From: DATFVJ01 sp963851085
GTDB taxonomy: Bacteria > Actinomycetota > Actinomycetes > Streptosporangiales > Streptosporangiaceae
DNA length: 64,000 bases
Direction: 5' to 3'
Assembly: GCA_963851085.1 (NCBI GenBank)
Contig: CAWKNX010000024.1
Location: 1-64,000, forward strand
The notes beneath the pieces are model-generated. The model did not search any database. It was not told the DNA's origin and saw only the letters and a program-made list of their open reading frames with translations. Of this stretch, positions 49,644-57,993 are shown piece by piece. The position numbers and the translations under genes were made by a program. Each line of letters begins with the position of its first letter. The stretch's first letter is position 1.

Positions 49644-51278
49644 TCAGCTCGACCTGGCCTGCTGCTTGATCCGGTTGGTGAGCTCCGTCACCTGGTTGTA
49701 GATGGATCTGCGCTCGGCCATCAGGGAGCGGATCTTGCGGTCCGCGTGCATGACCGTCGTGTGGTCGCGGCCGCCGAATTGCTGGCCGATCTTCGGCAGG
49801 GACAGATCGGTAAGCTCGCGGCACAGATACATGGCGATCTGGCGGGCGGTGACGAGCACCCGCGACCGCGAGGTGCCGCACAGGTCGTCGATGGACAGGC
49901 CGAAATAGGAGGCGGTCTGCCCCATGATGGTCGTCGCGGTGATCTCCGGCCCCTGCGCCTCGGGGATGAGGTCCTTCAGGACGATTTCGGCGAGTTGCAG
50001 GTCGACCGACTGGCGGTTGAGGCTGGCGAACGCGGTCACCCGGATCAGCGCACCCTCAAGCTCGCGGATGTTGGTCGAGATCCGGCTCGCGATGTACTCG
50101 AGGACCTCTGGTGGCGCGTTCAGGCCCTCCTGGATGGCCTTCTTTCGCAGGATCGCGATCCGCGTCTCGAGCTCAGGCGGCTGGACATCGGTGAGCAGGC
50201 CCCACTCGAACCGGCTTCGCAGTCTGTCCTCGAGAGTCACGAGGCGCTTCGGCGCGCGGTCACTGGAGATCACGATCTGCTTGCTTGCGTTGTGGAGGGT
50301 GTTGAAGGTGTGGAAGAACTCCTCCTGGGTTCCTTCCTTGTTCTCGAGGAACTGGATGTCGTCGACCAGGAGGATGTCGACGTCGCGGTAACGGCGCCGG
50401 AAACCGTCCTGCTTGCCGTCTCTGATCATGTTGATGAAGTCGTTGGTGAACTCCTCCGAGCTCACGTACCTGACCCGCGCCCCCGCGTAGAGGCTCTGCG
50501 CGTAGTGGCCGATCGCATGCAGCAGGTGGGTCTTGCCCAGCCCGGAGTCGCCGTAGACGAACAGCGGGTTGTACGCCTTGGCCGGGGCCTCGGCCACCGC
50601 CACCGCGGCGGCATGCGCGAAGCGGTTGCTCGACCCGATGACGAACGTCTCGAAGGTGTATTTGGGGTTCAGCCGCGCCTGCGCCGGCCGGGCGTTGGCG
50701 TGCCGCGCCTGGCCGGCGTGACCGGCCGGGCCCAGGTGGCTGCCCGGATCCGCGAGGCTGGCCGGCCCGGCCGGATCGAAGCGGCCCGCCTGATCGTGTT
50801 GCCCGAGATGACGTGCCTGGTCGGGGGGGCCGAGGTGACGCTGGTCGGGGGGGCCGAGGTGGCGCTGCTGGCCCGCGCCGGGCAGGCCGGCCAGGCGGCG
50901 ACCGTCGGCGCCACCGTGCTCGATCGCGTGCCCCGCCAGCGGATCGTGCTCGTCCTGGCGCGGCCCTGGTCCGTCCGGGCGCCCGCTCGCCTGCGCGGGC
51001 AGTACGGGTGCGGCATCCGCCACTGCCGGGTCGACGGTCACCGCGAGCTGGATGCTGCGGCCGAGTTCCCTGGACAGCGCGTGTGTCACGAGGGTCCGCA
51101 GCCGGGTTTCCAGCTGCTCCTTCGCGAACTCGTTCGGCGTTGCGATGAGCGCGGTGTTCTCCACCAGGCCAAGCGGCCTGGTGAGGTTGAGCCAGGCCCG
51201 CTGGTGCGCCTCCAGCTGGATATCCGCCAGGCCTGCGAGCGACCGCGCCCACACCTCGGCTAGATCAGTTTCACTCAT
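49644..51278 (-). CDS. dnaA: Chromosomal replication initiator DnaA
   Basis: 544 residues from ATG 51278. Domain I: DLAEVWARSLAGLADIQLEA. Residues about 90-200 are a long, Gly/His/Pro/Asp-rich linker with internal repeats (RHLGPPDQ twice, ARHLGQHDQ). AAA+ domain: VYGDSGLGKTHLLHAIGHYA (Walker A, 243-251), DILLVDDIQFLENKEGTQEE (Walker B), FEWGLLTDVQPPELETRIAI. Domain IV signature GGRDHTTVMHADRKI near residue 515. No frameshift. Confidence 0.98.
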   Translation of the reverse strand: MSETDLAEVWARSLAGLADIQLEAHQRAWLNLTRPLGLVENTALIATPNEFAKEQLETRLRTLVTHALSRELGRSIQLAVTVDPAVADAAPVLPAQASGRPDGPGPRQDEHDPLAGHAIEHGGADGRRLAGLPGAGQQRHLGPPDQRHLGPPDQARHLGQHDQAGRFDPAGPASLADPGSHLGPAGHAGQARHANARPAQARLNPKYTFETFVIGSSNRFAHAAAVAVAEAPAKAYNPLFVYGDSGLGKTHLLHAIGHYAQSLYAGARVRYVSSEEFTNDFINMIRDGKQDGFRRRYRDVDILLVDDIQFLENKEGTQEEFFHTFNTLHNASKQIVISSDRAPKRLVTLEDRLRSRFEWGLLTDVQPPELETRIAILRKKAIQEGLNAPPEVLEYIASRISTNIRELEGALIRVTAFASLNRQSVDLQLAEIVLKDLIPEAQGPEITATTIMGQTASYFGLSIDDLCGTSRSRVLVTARQIAMYLCRELTDLSLPKIGQQFGGRDHTTVMHADRKIRSLMAERRSIYNQVTELTNRIKQQARSS

Positions 51279-51942
51279 CGCTGGCCCGCCCTCCCGCGCC
51301 GGCCGCTGCCGGTGCATGCCGCCGTCCTGCCGAGACGCGGTGGTCACCCGTCCCCGCTGGCCGGTGCCACAACCCGGCGCCCGTGCGGCCGGTGCCCCAT
51401 AACCCGGTGCCCAGCAAGCCGGATGACCCGGTGCCGGATGACCCGGTGCCAGGCGATCCGGTGCCAGGCGATCCGGTGCCCGCAGCCCCACATGTTGTTC
51501 ACAGCTTTATCCACAACTTGTGCACGGCAGCCGTGGCGGCGACCGGTCGCCCGCACGGTCCCGGTCGGGCGACCGTAACCCCATGCGATGCATGTCTTCA
51601 AGCCGTTGTCCACAGCCTAGAGGCGCGAGGTGGCCCGCGTCGGGTAAACCGGCCTCTCGGCGTGCTGGCCTGGTTTGACCTGCACACGAGTCAGCCGTAA
51701 CGTACTAGGACCGGGCCGGGATCTGGCAGTTTTGGCGTGCCCGCTGTCGGCTCGCCGCTTCGGCCACGCGTGCCGGATGTGGGCGGCGCTTTCAGCGGCG
51801 AGACCCGGGCTGTGCGCAGGTTATTGGGCGCGCAGTGTTGGGCGCGCAGTGTTGGACGCAGTGTTGGACGCACAGTGCAAACCGCCGGACTTAGCTCAGC
51901 CGTGACCCTGACCAGACCAGCAGCACCGCACCTGGAGCCGCA
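51279..51942. other. rpmH-dnaA gap with DnaA boxes and tandem repeats
   Basis: Perfect DnaA boxes TTATCCACA (51507-51515) and TTGTCCACA (51606-51614) plus TTGTTCACA (51495-51503). To the left, CCGGTGCC recurs at 51389, 51404, 51428, 51443, 51458 and 51473, mostly as a 15-bp tandem unit. To the right, a 12-14-bp unit (GTTGG(G/A)CGC...AGT) recurs four times at 51821-51875. It carries the dnaA and rpmH promoters and may contribute to the origin or to dnaA autoregulation. Confidence 0.6.
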
Positions 51943-52080
51943 GTGAGTAAGCGCACCTTTCAGCCGAACAACCGCCGCCGGGCGAAGACTCACGGGTTCC
52001 GGCTGCGCATGCGAACGCGCGCGGGGCGTGCGATCCTTGCGGCGCGCCGCAAGAAGGGCCGGGCAAGCCTGAGCGCCTGA
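51943..52080 (+). CDS. rpmH: 50S ribosomal protein L34
   Basis: 45 residues from GTG 51943: (M)SKRTFQPNNRRRAKTHGFR, LRMRTRAGRAILAARRKKGR, ASLSA. It matches bL34 over its full length. It is the first gene of the rightward rpmH-rnpA-yidD-yidC-jag-rsmG series, divergent from dnaA. Confidence 0.98.
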   Translation: MSKRTFQPNNRRRAKTHGFRLRMRTRAGRAILAARRKKGRASLSA

Positions 52081-52110
52081 GCGGGCTGCGGTCAACGACC
52101 CAATCCCCTT

Positions 52111-52149
52111 AGTGCGTACCTTCTCCATCTAGTGCGTACCCTTCTCCAA
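52111..52149 (+). repeat. 20-bp tandem duplication before rnpA
   Basis: AGTGCGTACCTTCTCCATCT is followed directly by AGTGCGTACCCTTCTCCAAG. The duplication lies in the leader between rpmH and rnpA and creates a second upstream start-like codon. Confidence 0.75.
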
Positions 52150-52164
52150 GCCGAGGGCAATATC

Positions 52165-52533
52165 GTGCTTCCCGCTGCGGCCCGGATGAGGCGGCGCCAG
52201 GAGTTTGAGCTGGCGGTCCGCCGGGGCAAGCGCGCCAGCGGCCGGCTGCTCACCGCGCACCTTCTGGCCGGCGATGACGAATCGGCCCGGGCTGATGCGG
52301 CTTACCCGAGGATCGGGTTCGTTGTCACCCGCGCGGTCGGGGGAGCGGTGGTCAGAAATCGTGTCAAGCGGCGGCTTCGTGAGGTGGCCCGAGTGCGCAC
52401 CGGATGGCTTCCAGCGGGTAGCCTGCTTGTCATCCGTGCCAATCCCCGGGCAGCGGACGCACGCCAGCGAGATCTCGCCGCCGAACTCGATCTGGTACTC
52501 GGCAGGTTGCTTCGGCGGCAGGTTAGGGCGTGA
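52165..52533 (+). CDS. rnpA: Ribonuclease P protein component
   Basis: 122 residues from GTG 52165 (LPAAARMRRRQEFELAVRRG). RnpA signature: IGFVVTRAVGGAVVRNRVKR, RLREVARV. The first Met-type codon at 52132 would add 11 residues encoded by the duplicated leader, so I prefer 52165. It assists the RNase P RNA in tRNA 5' maturation. The stop overlaps the yidD GTG. Confidence 0.93.
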   Translation: MLPAAARMRRRQEFELAVRRGKRASGRLLTAHLLAGDDESARADAAYPRIGFVVTRAVGGAVVRNRVKRRLREVARVRTGWLPAGSLLVIRANPRAADARQRDLAAELDLVLGRLLRRQVRA

Positions 52534-52838
52534 CATCGGCGATGAGCGCGCGACACGCCACGCATGATGCGGGACCGGATGCGACGGCGACGTGGGCAGC
52601 GTGGCTGCTCATGCGGCCAATCATCGGCTACCGGCGGCTGATCGGCCCAGTGCTCGCGCCGCGATGCAGGTTCGAGCCGTCGTGCAGTACCTATGCGCTT
52701 GAGGCGTTGCGCCGGCGCGGCGCGCTCCGTGGCTCGTGGCTCGCGGTCCGGAGGATCGGGCGTTGCCATCCCTTCCACCGGGGAGGTTACGATCCGGTGC
52801 CCGACCGGAAGGTCGCCGCCATGCGGCCTGGGAGCTGA
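52530..52838 (+). CDS. yidD: Membrane protein insertion efficiency factor YidD
   Basis: 102 residues. Core: LLMRPIIGYRRLIGPVLAPR, CRFEPSCSTYALEALRRRGA, IGRCHPFHRGGYDPVP, with the three conserved Cys (CRFEPSC, RCHP). A predicted amphipathic peripheral membrane protein that works with YidC. The start GTG overlaps the rnpA stop, though initiation may be a few codons later. Confidence 0.93.
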   Translation: MTSAMSARHATHDAGPDATATWAAWLLMRPIIGYRRLIGPVLAPRCRFEPSCSTYALEALRRRGALRGSWLAVRRIGRCHPFHRGGYDPVPDRKVAAMRPGS

Positions 52839-52869
52839 AGATGTCGAAGAAAGCGAAAGGGAGCTAGGC

Positions 52870-54018
52870 GTGCAGCACCAAATCGCCTCGGCGAGCCTCA
52901 ATCCGTTGGGGCTGCTTGACTGGCTGTACGCCGCCGTCGCGTGGGTCATCATGCGGATCCACGCCGCGCTTTCGCCTGTCTTCGGTCCAGCTAGCGGCTG
53001 GACGTGGGGCCTGACGATCGTGTTGCTGACCGTCTTCGTCCGGTTGCTGCTCTTCCCGCTGTTCGTGAAGCAGATTCACGCACAGCGGAAGATGGCGGAT
53101 CTCGCGCCGCAGATGCAGGAGATCCGGAAGAAGTACAAGTCGGACAAGCAGAAGATGAACCAGGAGGTGATGAAGCTCTACCAGGAGAACGGCGCGAACC
53201 CGCTCGGCGGATGCCTGCCGCTTGTGGCGCAGTTCCCTGTGTTCATCTCCTTGTTCACCGTGCTCAGGGCCATCGCGGATTGGGTGCCGGGGACCAAGCC
53301 GAAGTACGGGCTGACCGTCGCCGTCGTGGAGAGCGCGCAGAAGGCGCACATTCTCGGCGTCACTGTAGCCACGAGATTCATCTCCAACGCCAGGGAACTG
53401 CACGCGCAGGGGGTGAACCCGGTCACCGCGAAGGTGGTGATCGGGCTCGCCGTGATCCTCAGCGGGACGACGACGTATCTGACGGTGCGGCAGAGCATGC
53501 GGCGCAACCTCGTCGCAGGAGCTACGGCCAGCGACAACCCGATGATGCAGTCGCAAAAGATGATGGCCTACGTGGCGCCGCTGTTCGCCCTCACCGGCCT
53601 CTACTGGCAGTTCGGCCTGGTCATGTACTGGCTGACGACGAACTTGTGGACACTCGGGCAGCAGCACTACATCTTCAGCAAGTACCCGCCGCCAGCGCCG
53701 GCAGGCGCGGCAGGCGGCCAGGGTGGCGCGGGCCCGGCAGTTACCGGAGGTGGCGGTCCGAAACGCGCTGGTGGTCAGGGCAGCGGGCGCCCGGCAGTTG
53801 CCGGTAGTGGTGGCGGCGCCAAACGCGCTGGCGGCGATGGCGCCGGCAAAGGCGGAGCCGGAACGACGCGCGACGGGCAGGGCCGCCCCGGGTTGGGTAA
53901 GTTGCTACGGATACGTCCTGAGCCGGAACCGGAGCCGCCGCCTTCGCAGGAACAACCTAAGGTGGTGCGGCAGCAACCGGTGCGCCAGCCCCGCAGCAAA
54001 CGGACCGGCAAACGGTGA
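52870..54018 (+). CDS. yidC: Membrane protein insertase YidC
   Basis: 382 residues, GTG 52870 behind AAGGGAG. TM1 LGLLDWLYAAVAWVIMRIHA, then WTWGLTIVLLTVFVRLLLFP (with the conserved hydrophilic Arg), the coiled segment QRKMADLAPQMQEIRKKYKS, NPLGGCLPLVAQFPVFISLF, PLFALTGLYWQFGLVMYWLT. The C-terminal 110 residues are a Gly/Ala/Lys-rich then Pro/Glu-rich basic tail. Gram-positive type without the large periplasmic domain. Confidence 0.96.
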   Translation: MQHQIASASLNPLGLLDWLYAAVAWVIMRIHAALSPVFGPASGWTWGLTIVLLTVFVRLLLFPLFVKQIHAQRKMADLAPQMQEIRKKYKSDKQKMNQEVMKLYQENGANPLGGCLPLVAQFPVFISLFTVLRAIADWVPGTKPKYGLTVAVVESAQKAHILGVTVATRFISNARELHAQGVNPVTAKVVIGLAVILSGTTTYLTVRQSMRRNLVAGATASDNPMMQSQKMMAYVAPLFALTGLYWQFGLVMYWLTTNLWTLGQQHYIFSKYPPPAPAGAAGGQGGAGPAVTGGGGPKRAGGQGSGRPAVAGSGGGAKRAGGDGAGKGGAGTTRDGQGRPGLGKLLRIRPEPEPEPPPSQEQPKVVRQQPVRQPRSKRTGKR

Positions 54019-54049
54019 AGTTCCCCAGGTGCTGGATAAGGAGCTTGTG

Positions 54050-54670
54050 GTGAGTCAATCCGAGACGGTTACTGGCATTCCCGCCGGGATGGTGGGCGCC
54101 GGGTCAATCGCCCCGGCGGATGCGGCTGTGACAGGTCCGGCCGCGACAGACGATTCCGGATCCAGTCTGGATGATGGGCCAGAAGAGCAGGAGCCAGGCA
54201 AGGTCGACATGGCGGCACTCGAGCAGGAGAGTGAGATCGCGGCCGACTACGTGGAAGGCCTGCTGGACATTGCGGATCTCGATGGCGATATCGACATGGA
54301 CGTCGAAGGAGACCGCGCGCTTGTGTCCGTCGTGGGCGTCACGCTTGATGAGCTTGTCGGCGCGCACGGCGAGGTGCTCGAGGCACTCCAGGAGCTGACG
54401 AGGCTCGCGGTGCTCCGCCAGACCGGCGAGCGGAGCAGGCTCATGCTCGACGTCGGGGGATACCGGCAGCGGCGCCGGGCGGAACTGGCGGAGGTTGGCA
54501 AGGACGCCGCCGAAGAGGTCAAGCGGACTGGCATAGCTAAGGCGCTCAACGCGATGACACCGTTCGAACGGAAGATCATCCATGATGCGGTCGCCACGGT
54601 TGGCCTGCGCAGTGAGTCGGAAGGTGAGGATCCGGATCGGCACGTGGTGGTGCTTCCCGCAGCCGAGTGA
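54050..54670 (+). CDS. jag: RNA-binding protein KhpB/Jag (KH-R3H)
   Basis: 206 residues from the second of two GTG codons (54050), six bases after AAGGAG. An acidic, low-complexity N-terminus to about residue 65, then the KH-II region LLDIADLDGDIDMDVEGDRA, LVGAHGEVLEALQELTRLAV, and R3H: RRRAELAEVGKDAAEEV, LNAMTPFERKIIHDAVA, GLRSESEGEDPDRHVVV. It lies directly after yidC as in most Gram-positives, and may act in RNA regulation of cell-envelope genes. Confidence 0.94.
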   Translation: MSQSETVTGIPAGMVGAGSIAPADAAVTGPAATDDSGSSLDDGPEEQEPGKVDMAALEQESEIAADYVEGLLDIADLDGDIDMDVEGDRALVSVVGVTLDELVGAHGEVLEALQELTRLAVLRQTGERSRLMLDVGGYRQRRRAELAEVGKDAAEEVKRTGIAKALNAMTPFERKIIHDAVATVGLRSESEGEDPDRHVVVLPAAE

Positions 54671-54706
54671 CGCCGAGGGCCCCGGTCGCCAGGAAAGGTC
54701 TTCCAC

Positions 54707-55447
54707 ATGACGTCCGGCCGCTGTGGATATCTGCCCGGCACGCCGGATCAGCGCGCGGCAGCCGATGTCGATGCGAGTGTGGTTCCTCCGCCACCTGCGT
54801 CGGTGCGTGAGATCTTCGGTGACAAGCTCGGGGCCGTGCAGCGGTACGTGGCGCTACTGGCCGGACCGGCCGCCGACCGTGGCCTGATCGGCCCGCGTGA
54901 GATCGATCGCGTCTGGGAGCGGCACATTCTCAACTGCGCGGTGGCGGCCGAGCTGGTGCCGGCTTCATGCACGCTTGTGGATATCGGTTCTGGAGCGGGT
55001 CTGCCGGGAATCGTGCTCGCGATCCTCCTTCCGGACGTGTCGGTGATCTTGGTTGACTCGATGCTCAGGCGATCGGTCTTTCTCAGTGAATGTGTGAAAG
55101 AGCTTGGTCTGGCCAATGTGGAGGTGCGCCGCGGCAGGGCTGAGGACCTGGCCGGCGAGCTTTCCGCTGATGTGGTGATCGCGCGTGCGGTAGCACCCCT
55201 GCGCAGGCTCGTTGAATGGGCGGTGCCGCTGGTCAGGCCCGGTGGCACAATTCTCGCGATAAAGGGCGATCGGGCACGCGAGGAACTCGGGGAGGCACGG
55301 AGCGTTTTGCGGGCGCTTGGCGTCCGGCAGGCAGAGATTCTGGCGGTCGGCCAGGATAAGGTCGAACCCGAGACCGTGGTTATCCGGATCGTCACCGGGG
55401 GCGCGAAGGGCGGGCGGTCCCGGGAGAGCCGTACGGGCTCGGCATGA
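54707..55447 (+). CDS. rsmG: 16S rRNA (guanine(527)-N7)-methyltransferase
   Basis: 246 residues. SAM-binding: LVDIGSGAGLPGIVLAILLP; substrate region RHILNCAVAAELVPAS, LVDSMLRRSVFLSECVKELG, VVIARAVAPLRRLVEWAVPL, GGTILAIKGDRAREEL. RsmG methylates the streptomycin-binding loop. It sits between jag and parA, the common order. Confidence 0.96.
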   Translation: MTSGRCGYLPGTPDQRAAADVDASVVPPPPASVREIFGDKLGAVQRYVALLAGPAADRGLIGPREIDRVWERHILNCAVAAELVPASCTLVDIGSGAGLPGIVLAILLPDVSVILVDSMLRRSVFLSECVKELGLANVEVRRGRAEDLAGELSADVVIARAVAPLRRLVEWAVPLVRPGGTILAIKGDRAREELGEARSVLRALGVRQAEILAVGQDKVEPETVVIRIVTGGAKGGRSRESRTGSA

Positions 55448-55521
55448 CGCCCTGCACTTGAGGCCTTGTGTTGCGGGGATTCTTGTGTTGCGGGGATTAC
55501 GGGGAGGAGAGGAGCGCGAGG

Positions 55522-56604
55522 ATGGCGGAGGCACCGGGTCTCGGCTGGCCTGAGCGTTGTGCGGGGGATGTTCTTGCGGAGCCCGGTGAGGGCGTGGGCT
55601 GGCCTGTTTCACGTGAAACGAATTCGGAGAATACGGTCATGAGGTTGGCTGTGGATGGCACGCCCGTATTGGTGGCGGATAATCCGGTAGCGACGGTCCC
55701 GGATGTGACAGGCATGGCCGACGCCGATGGCGATGGTGCGGCGATGGCGCGCGGTGCCGAGACAGAGCTAGCCGCATTGGGGAGGCACTCGGGGAACGGG
55801 TGGCCCCGCCCGGCATCGTGCCGGGTCATCACGATCGCGAACCAGAAGGGCGGCGTGGGTAAGACGACCACGGCCGTGAATCTGGCCGCGGGCCTGGCAC
55901 TGCACGGCGCGCGGGTGCTCGTGATAGATCTCGATCCGCAAGGGAACGCGTCGACGGCGCTGAATGTTGACCACCACGCGGGAGTTCCGTCGATCTACAA
56001 CGTGCTTGTCGACGATCTGCCGCTCGCCTCGATCGTCCGGCAGGCGGAGGAAGTCGGTGGGCTCTATTGCGCGCCTGCCACGATCGACCTGGCAGGTGCG
56101 GAGATCGAATTGGTCCCGATGGTGGCGAGAGAGACGAGGCTGTCCCGGGCGCTCGCACGGTACGACCGTTCGGACCTCGACTACATCTTTGTGGACTGCC
56201 CGCCGTCACTTGGCCTGTTGACGGTCAACGCGCTTGTCGCGGCCGTGGAGGTGCTAATTCCCATTCAGTGTGAGTACTACGCGCTGGAGGGATTGGAGCA
56301 GCTGCTCCGCAGCGTCGAACTGGTGCGGGACCACCTGAACCCCAAGCTTGCGCTGTCGACCATCCTGCTGACGATGTACGACGCGCGCACGCGGCTCGCG
56401 GCACAGGTAGCGCAGGACGTTCGGGCCCACTTCGGCGACGTTGTGCTCGGCCCTGTGATCCCGCGCAGCGTTCGTGTCTCGGAGGCTCCGAGCTACGGGC
56501 AGTCGGTGCTGAGCTACGACCCAAGCTCAAGTGGCGCGCTCGCCTACATTGAGGCGGCGAGGGAGCTCGCGCTGCGCAACAAGCGTTCCAGCGCCGCGGA
56601 CTAG
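55522..56604 (+). CDS. parA: Chromosome-partitioning ATPase ParA (Soj)
   Basis: 360 residues from ATG 55522 behind GGAGAGGAG. The first 100 residues are a variable extension; the P-loop domain starts CRVITIANQKGGVGKTTTAV (deviant Walker A, residues 107-118) and continues LVIDLDPQGNASTALNV, YIFVDCPPSLGLLTVNALVA, RSVRVSEAPSYGQSVLSYDP. A parS site lies inside the extension at 55605-55620 and encodes VSRET. ParA moves ParB-parS complexes. Unlike the normal order, parB is separated from it by a MerR gene on the other strand. Confidence 0.95.
   Translation: MAEAPGLGWPERCAGDVLAEPGEGVGWPVSRETNSENTVMRLAVDGTPVLVADNPVATVPDVTGMADADGDGAAMARGAETELAALGRHSGNGWPRPASCRVITIANQKGGVGKTTTAVNLAAGLALHGARVLVIDLDPQGNASTALNVDHHAGVPSIYNVLVDDLPLASIVRQAEEVGGLYCAPATIDLAGAEIELVPMVARETRLSRALARYDRSDLDYIFVDCPPSLGLLTVNALVAAVEVLIPIQCEYYALEGLEQLLRSVELVRDHLNPKLALSTILLTMYDARTRLAAQVAQDVRAHFGDVVLGPVIPRSVRVSEAPSYGQSVLSYDPSSSGALAYIEAARELALRNKRSSAAD
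55605..55620. promoter_or_regulatory. parS: parS centromere site within parA
   Basis: TGTTTCACGTGAAACG, 15 of 16 bases of the consensus TGTTTCACGTGAAACA with the perfect palindromic core. It is the nucleation site for ParB. Confidence 0.95.
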
Positions 56605-56912
56605 CGCCTGCCGGATCGGGCGGCTGGCGATTGGGCGGCTGGCGGTTCGGACGGTTCCGTTCCACCCTGGTCGGACGGGGTCGGCTGGCTGTGTCTCTCA
56701 CGCGGGTCGGCGGCTGGGCTGGCTGCGTCTCTCGCGCGGGCCCGCAGGTGGGCTGGCTGTGTCTCGCGCGGGCCCGCGGGTGGACTGGTTCTGTCCCGCC
56801 GGCCCGCGCGATTCCGTGGCGCCTCCCGCGCTCCAGCCAGCTGGATGGCTGCCAGCCCGGGGGGCCGACCCCCCGGAAACCCCCGCCCGGCAGATTGCGC
56901 CCGCGCCCGCCC
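56605..56912. repeat. parA-merR gap with GC-rich tandem repeats
   Basis: From 56680 to about 56815 a unit of about 45 bases containing GGCTGGCTGTGTCTC and GCGCGGGCCCGC recurs three times with small changes, preceded by GCGGCTGGCGRTT copies at 56618-56650. The paired GCGGGCCCGC arms could act as terminators for both converging genes. No gene is seen. Confidence 0.6.
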
Positions 56913-57743
56913 TCAGTCCCTGACGACGGTGACCTGAAGCTCGGTCACACCCTTGTGGGCCTGGTCCGGGTGATAGTCGAGATACACCTCCCGGTGATAG
57001 CCGACAGGGCGGTATCCGTGGTCTTCGATCCAGCGCGCCAGGGTCTGCAGGCTTTCGAGCACGTCGTCCATCGCGCCATGGTGGATGATGGTCGCGGCCG
57101 ACCGGATCGCGGGAAGGTCCACGACCGTGAATTCGTAGCGGGGATCCGGGTCTGCGGTGACGGGCATTCCAGCGTGCACGACGACCGACTCACCTGATTC
57201 ACCCGGCTCTGGTTCGTAGTAGGCGATCGCCGGGCCATCAGGCGCCACACTGGCTGCCTGGAGCCGCCGGAACAGTTCCAGGTAGAGCGGTGAGATGGTT
57301 GGCCCGATGTCCTCAGGGCCGTAACTGGCGGCGATGGCCGTCAGTTCGGCGATGCGGATCGGGGTGACTTCCTTGAGTACGACGTCCTCTGTGTTCATGT
57401 GACCCTCCTGCTCGATCATCCGGAGCCTCGCCTCGACACTGGCCAGCCTGGCCGCGTCGGCCGTCATCTGGGCCTCCAGCTGCGCACGGCGCAGGCGGAG
57501 CATGCCGCGCAGTTCGTCGACGTTGACCTGGTCGTCCAGAATTGCCTTGACCTGCTGGAGCGTGAAGCCCAGATCCTTGAGGGCGATGACCCGGTTGAGC
57601 CGACGTAGCTGATCGGCGTGGTAGAAGCGGTATCCGCTGGCCTGGTCGACGGAAGCGGGCGGCAGCAGCCCGATCGCGTCGTAGTGGCGCAGCATCCGGA
57701 CTGACACGCGGCCGAGCCTGGCGAAGTCTCCAATACTGAACAT
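56913..57743 (-). CDS. MerR-family regulator with GyrI-like effector domain
   Basis: Intact, 276 residues. N-terminal winged helix: MFSIGDFARLGRVSVRMLRH, YDAIGLLPPASVDQASGYRF, IALKDLGFTLQQVKAILDDQ. A dimerisation coil (residues 80-115) is followed by the GyrI/BltR effector-binding half: VLKEVTPIRIAELTAIAASY, YEFTVVDLPAIRSAATIIHH, LARWIEDHGYRPVGYHREVY. Such BltR/BmrR/TipA-like proteins sense hydrophobic drugs. It stands between parA and parB on the opposite strand, an unusual position with no obvious target nearby but itself. Confidence 0.93.
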   Translation of the reverse strand: MFSIGDFARLGRVSVRMLRHYDAIGLLPPASVDQASGYRFYHADQLRRLNRVIALKDLGFTLQQVKAILDDQVNVDELRGMLRLRRAQLEAQMTADAARLASVEARLRMIEQEGHMNTEDVVLKEVTPIRIAELTAIAASYGPEDIGPTISPLYLELFRRLQAASVAPDGPAIAYYEPEPGESGESVVVHAGMPVTADPDPRYEFTVVDLPAIRSAATIIHHGAMDDVLESLQTLARWIEDHGYRPVGYHREVYLDYHPDQAHKGVTELQVTVVRD

Positions 57744-57750
57744 GGCTCTC

Positions 57751-57783
57751 CTACCGTCGGCCCTGACACCGTGTCATGGTCAA
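57751..57783 (-). promoter_or_regulatory. MerR-type autoregulatory promoter with dyad
   Basis: Upstream of the regulator start, on the minus strand, TTGACC (57783-57778) is followed by the dyad TGACACGGTGTCA (57776-57764). A dyad between -35 and -10 elements is the layout of MerR-controlled promoters. The -10 element is unclear (GGTAGG or GACGGT). Confidence 0.6.
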
Positions 57784-57993
57784 GGCCCGTCTTGCCGGTC
57801 GAATGGCCGCACGGATACACGGCATCGCCCGCTCGTGCCCGTTACGAGCGGATGGGCCGACGTTGCGTGCCGGGAAACCGTGCCCGGGGCGGCGGCACAG
57901 GACGCGCGTGTTCACGCCCGTGAGCGGATAGCGTGTTGTCGTGCTCCGGCGGGGGCGCAACGCGGACGAGACTGCGGTGATCGAGGAGTTCCA

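Noticed and set aside
48153..51263. Long plus-strand frames opposite dnaN and dnaA
   Set aside because: Antisense shadows; both DnaN and DnaA are complete on the minus strand.
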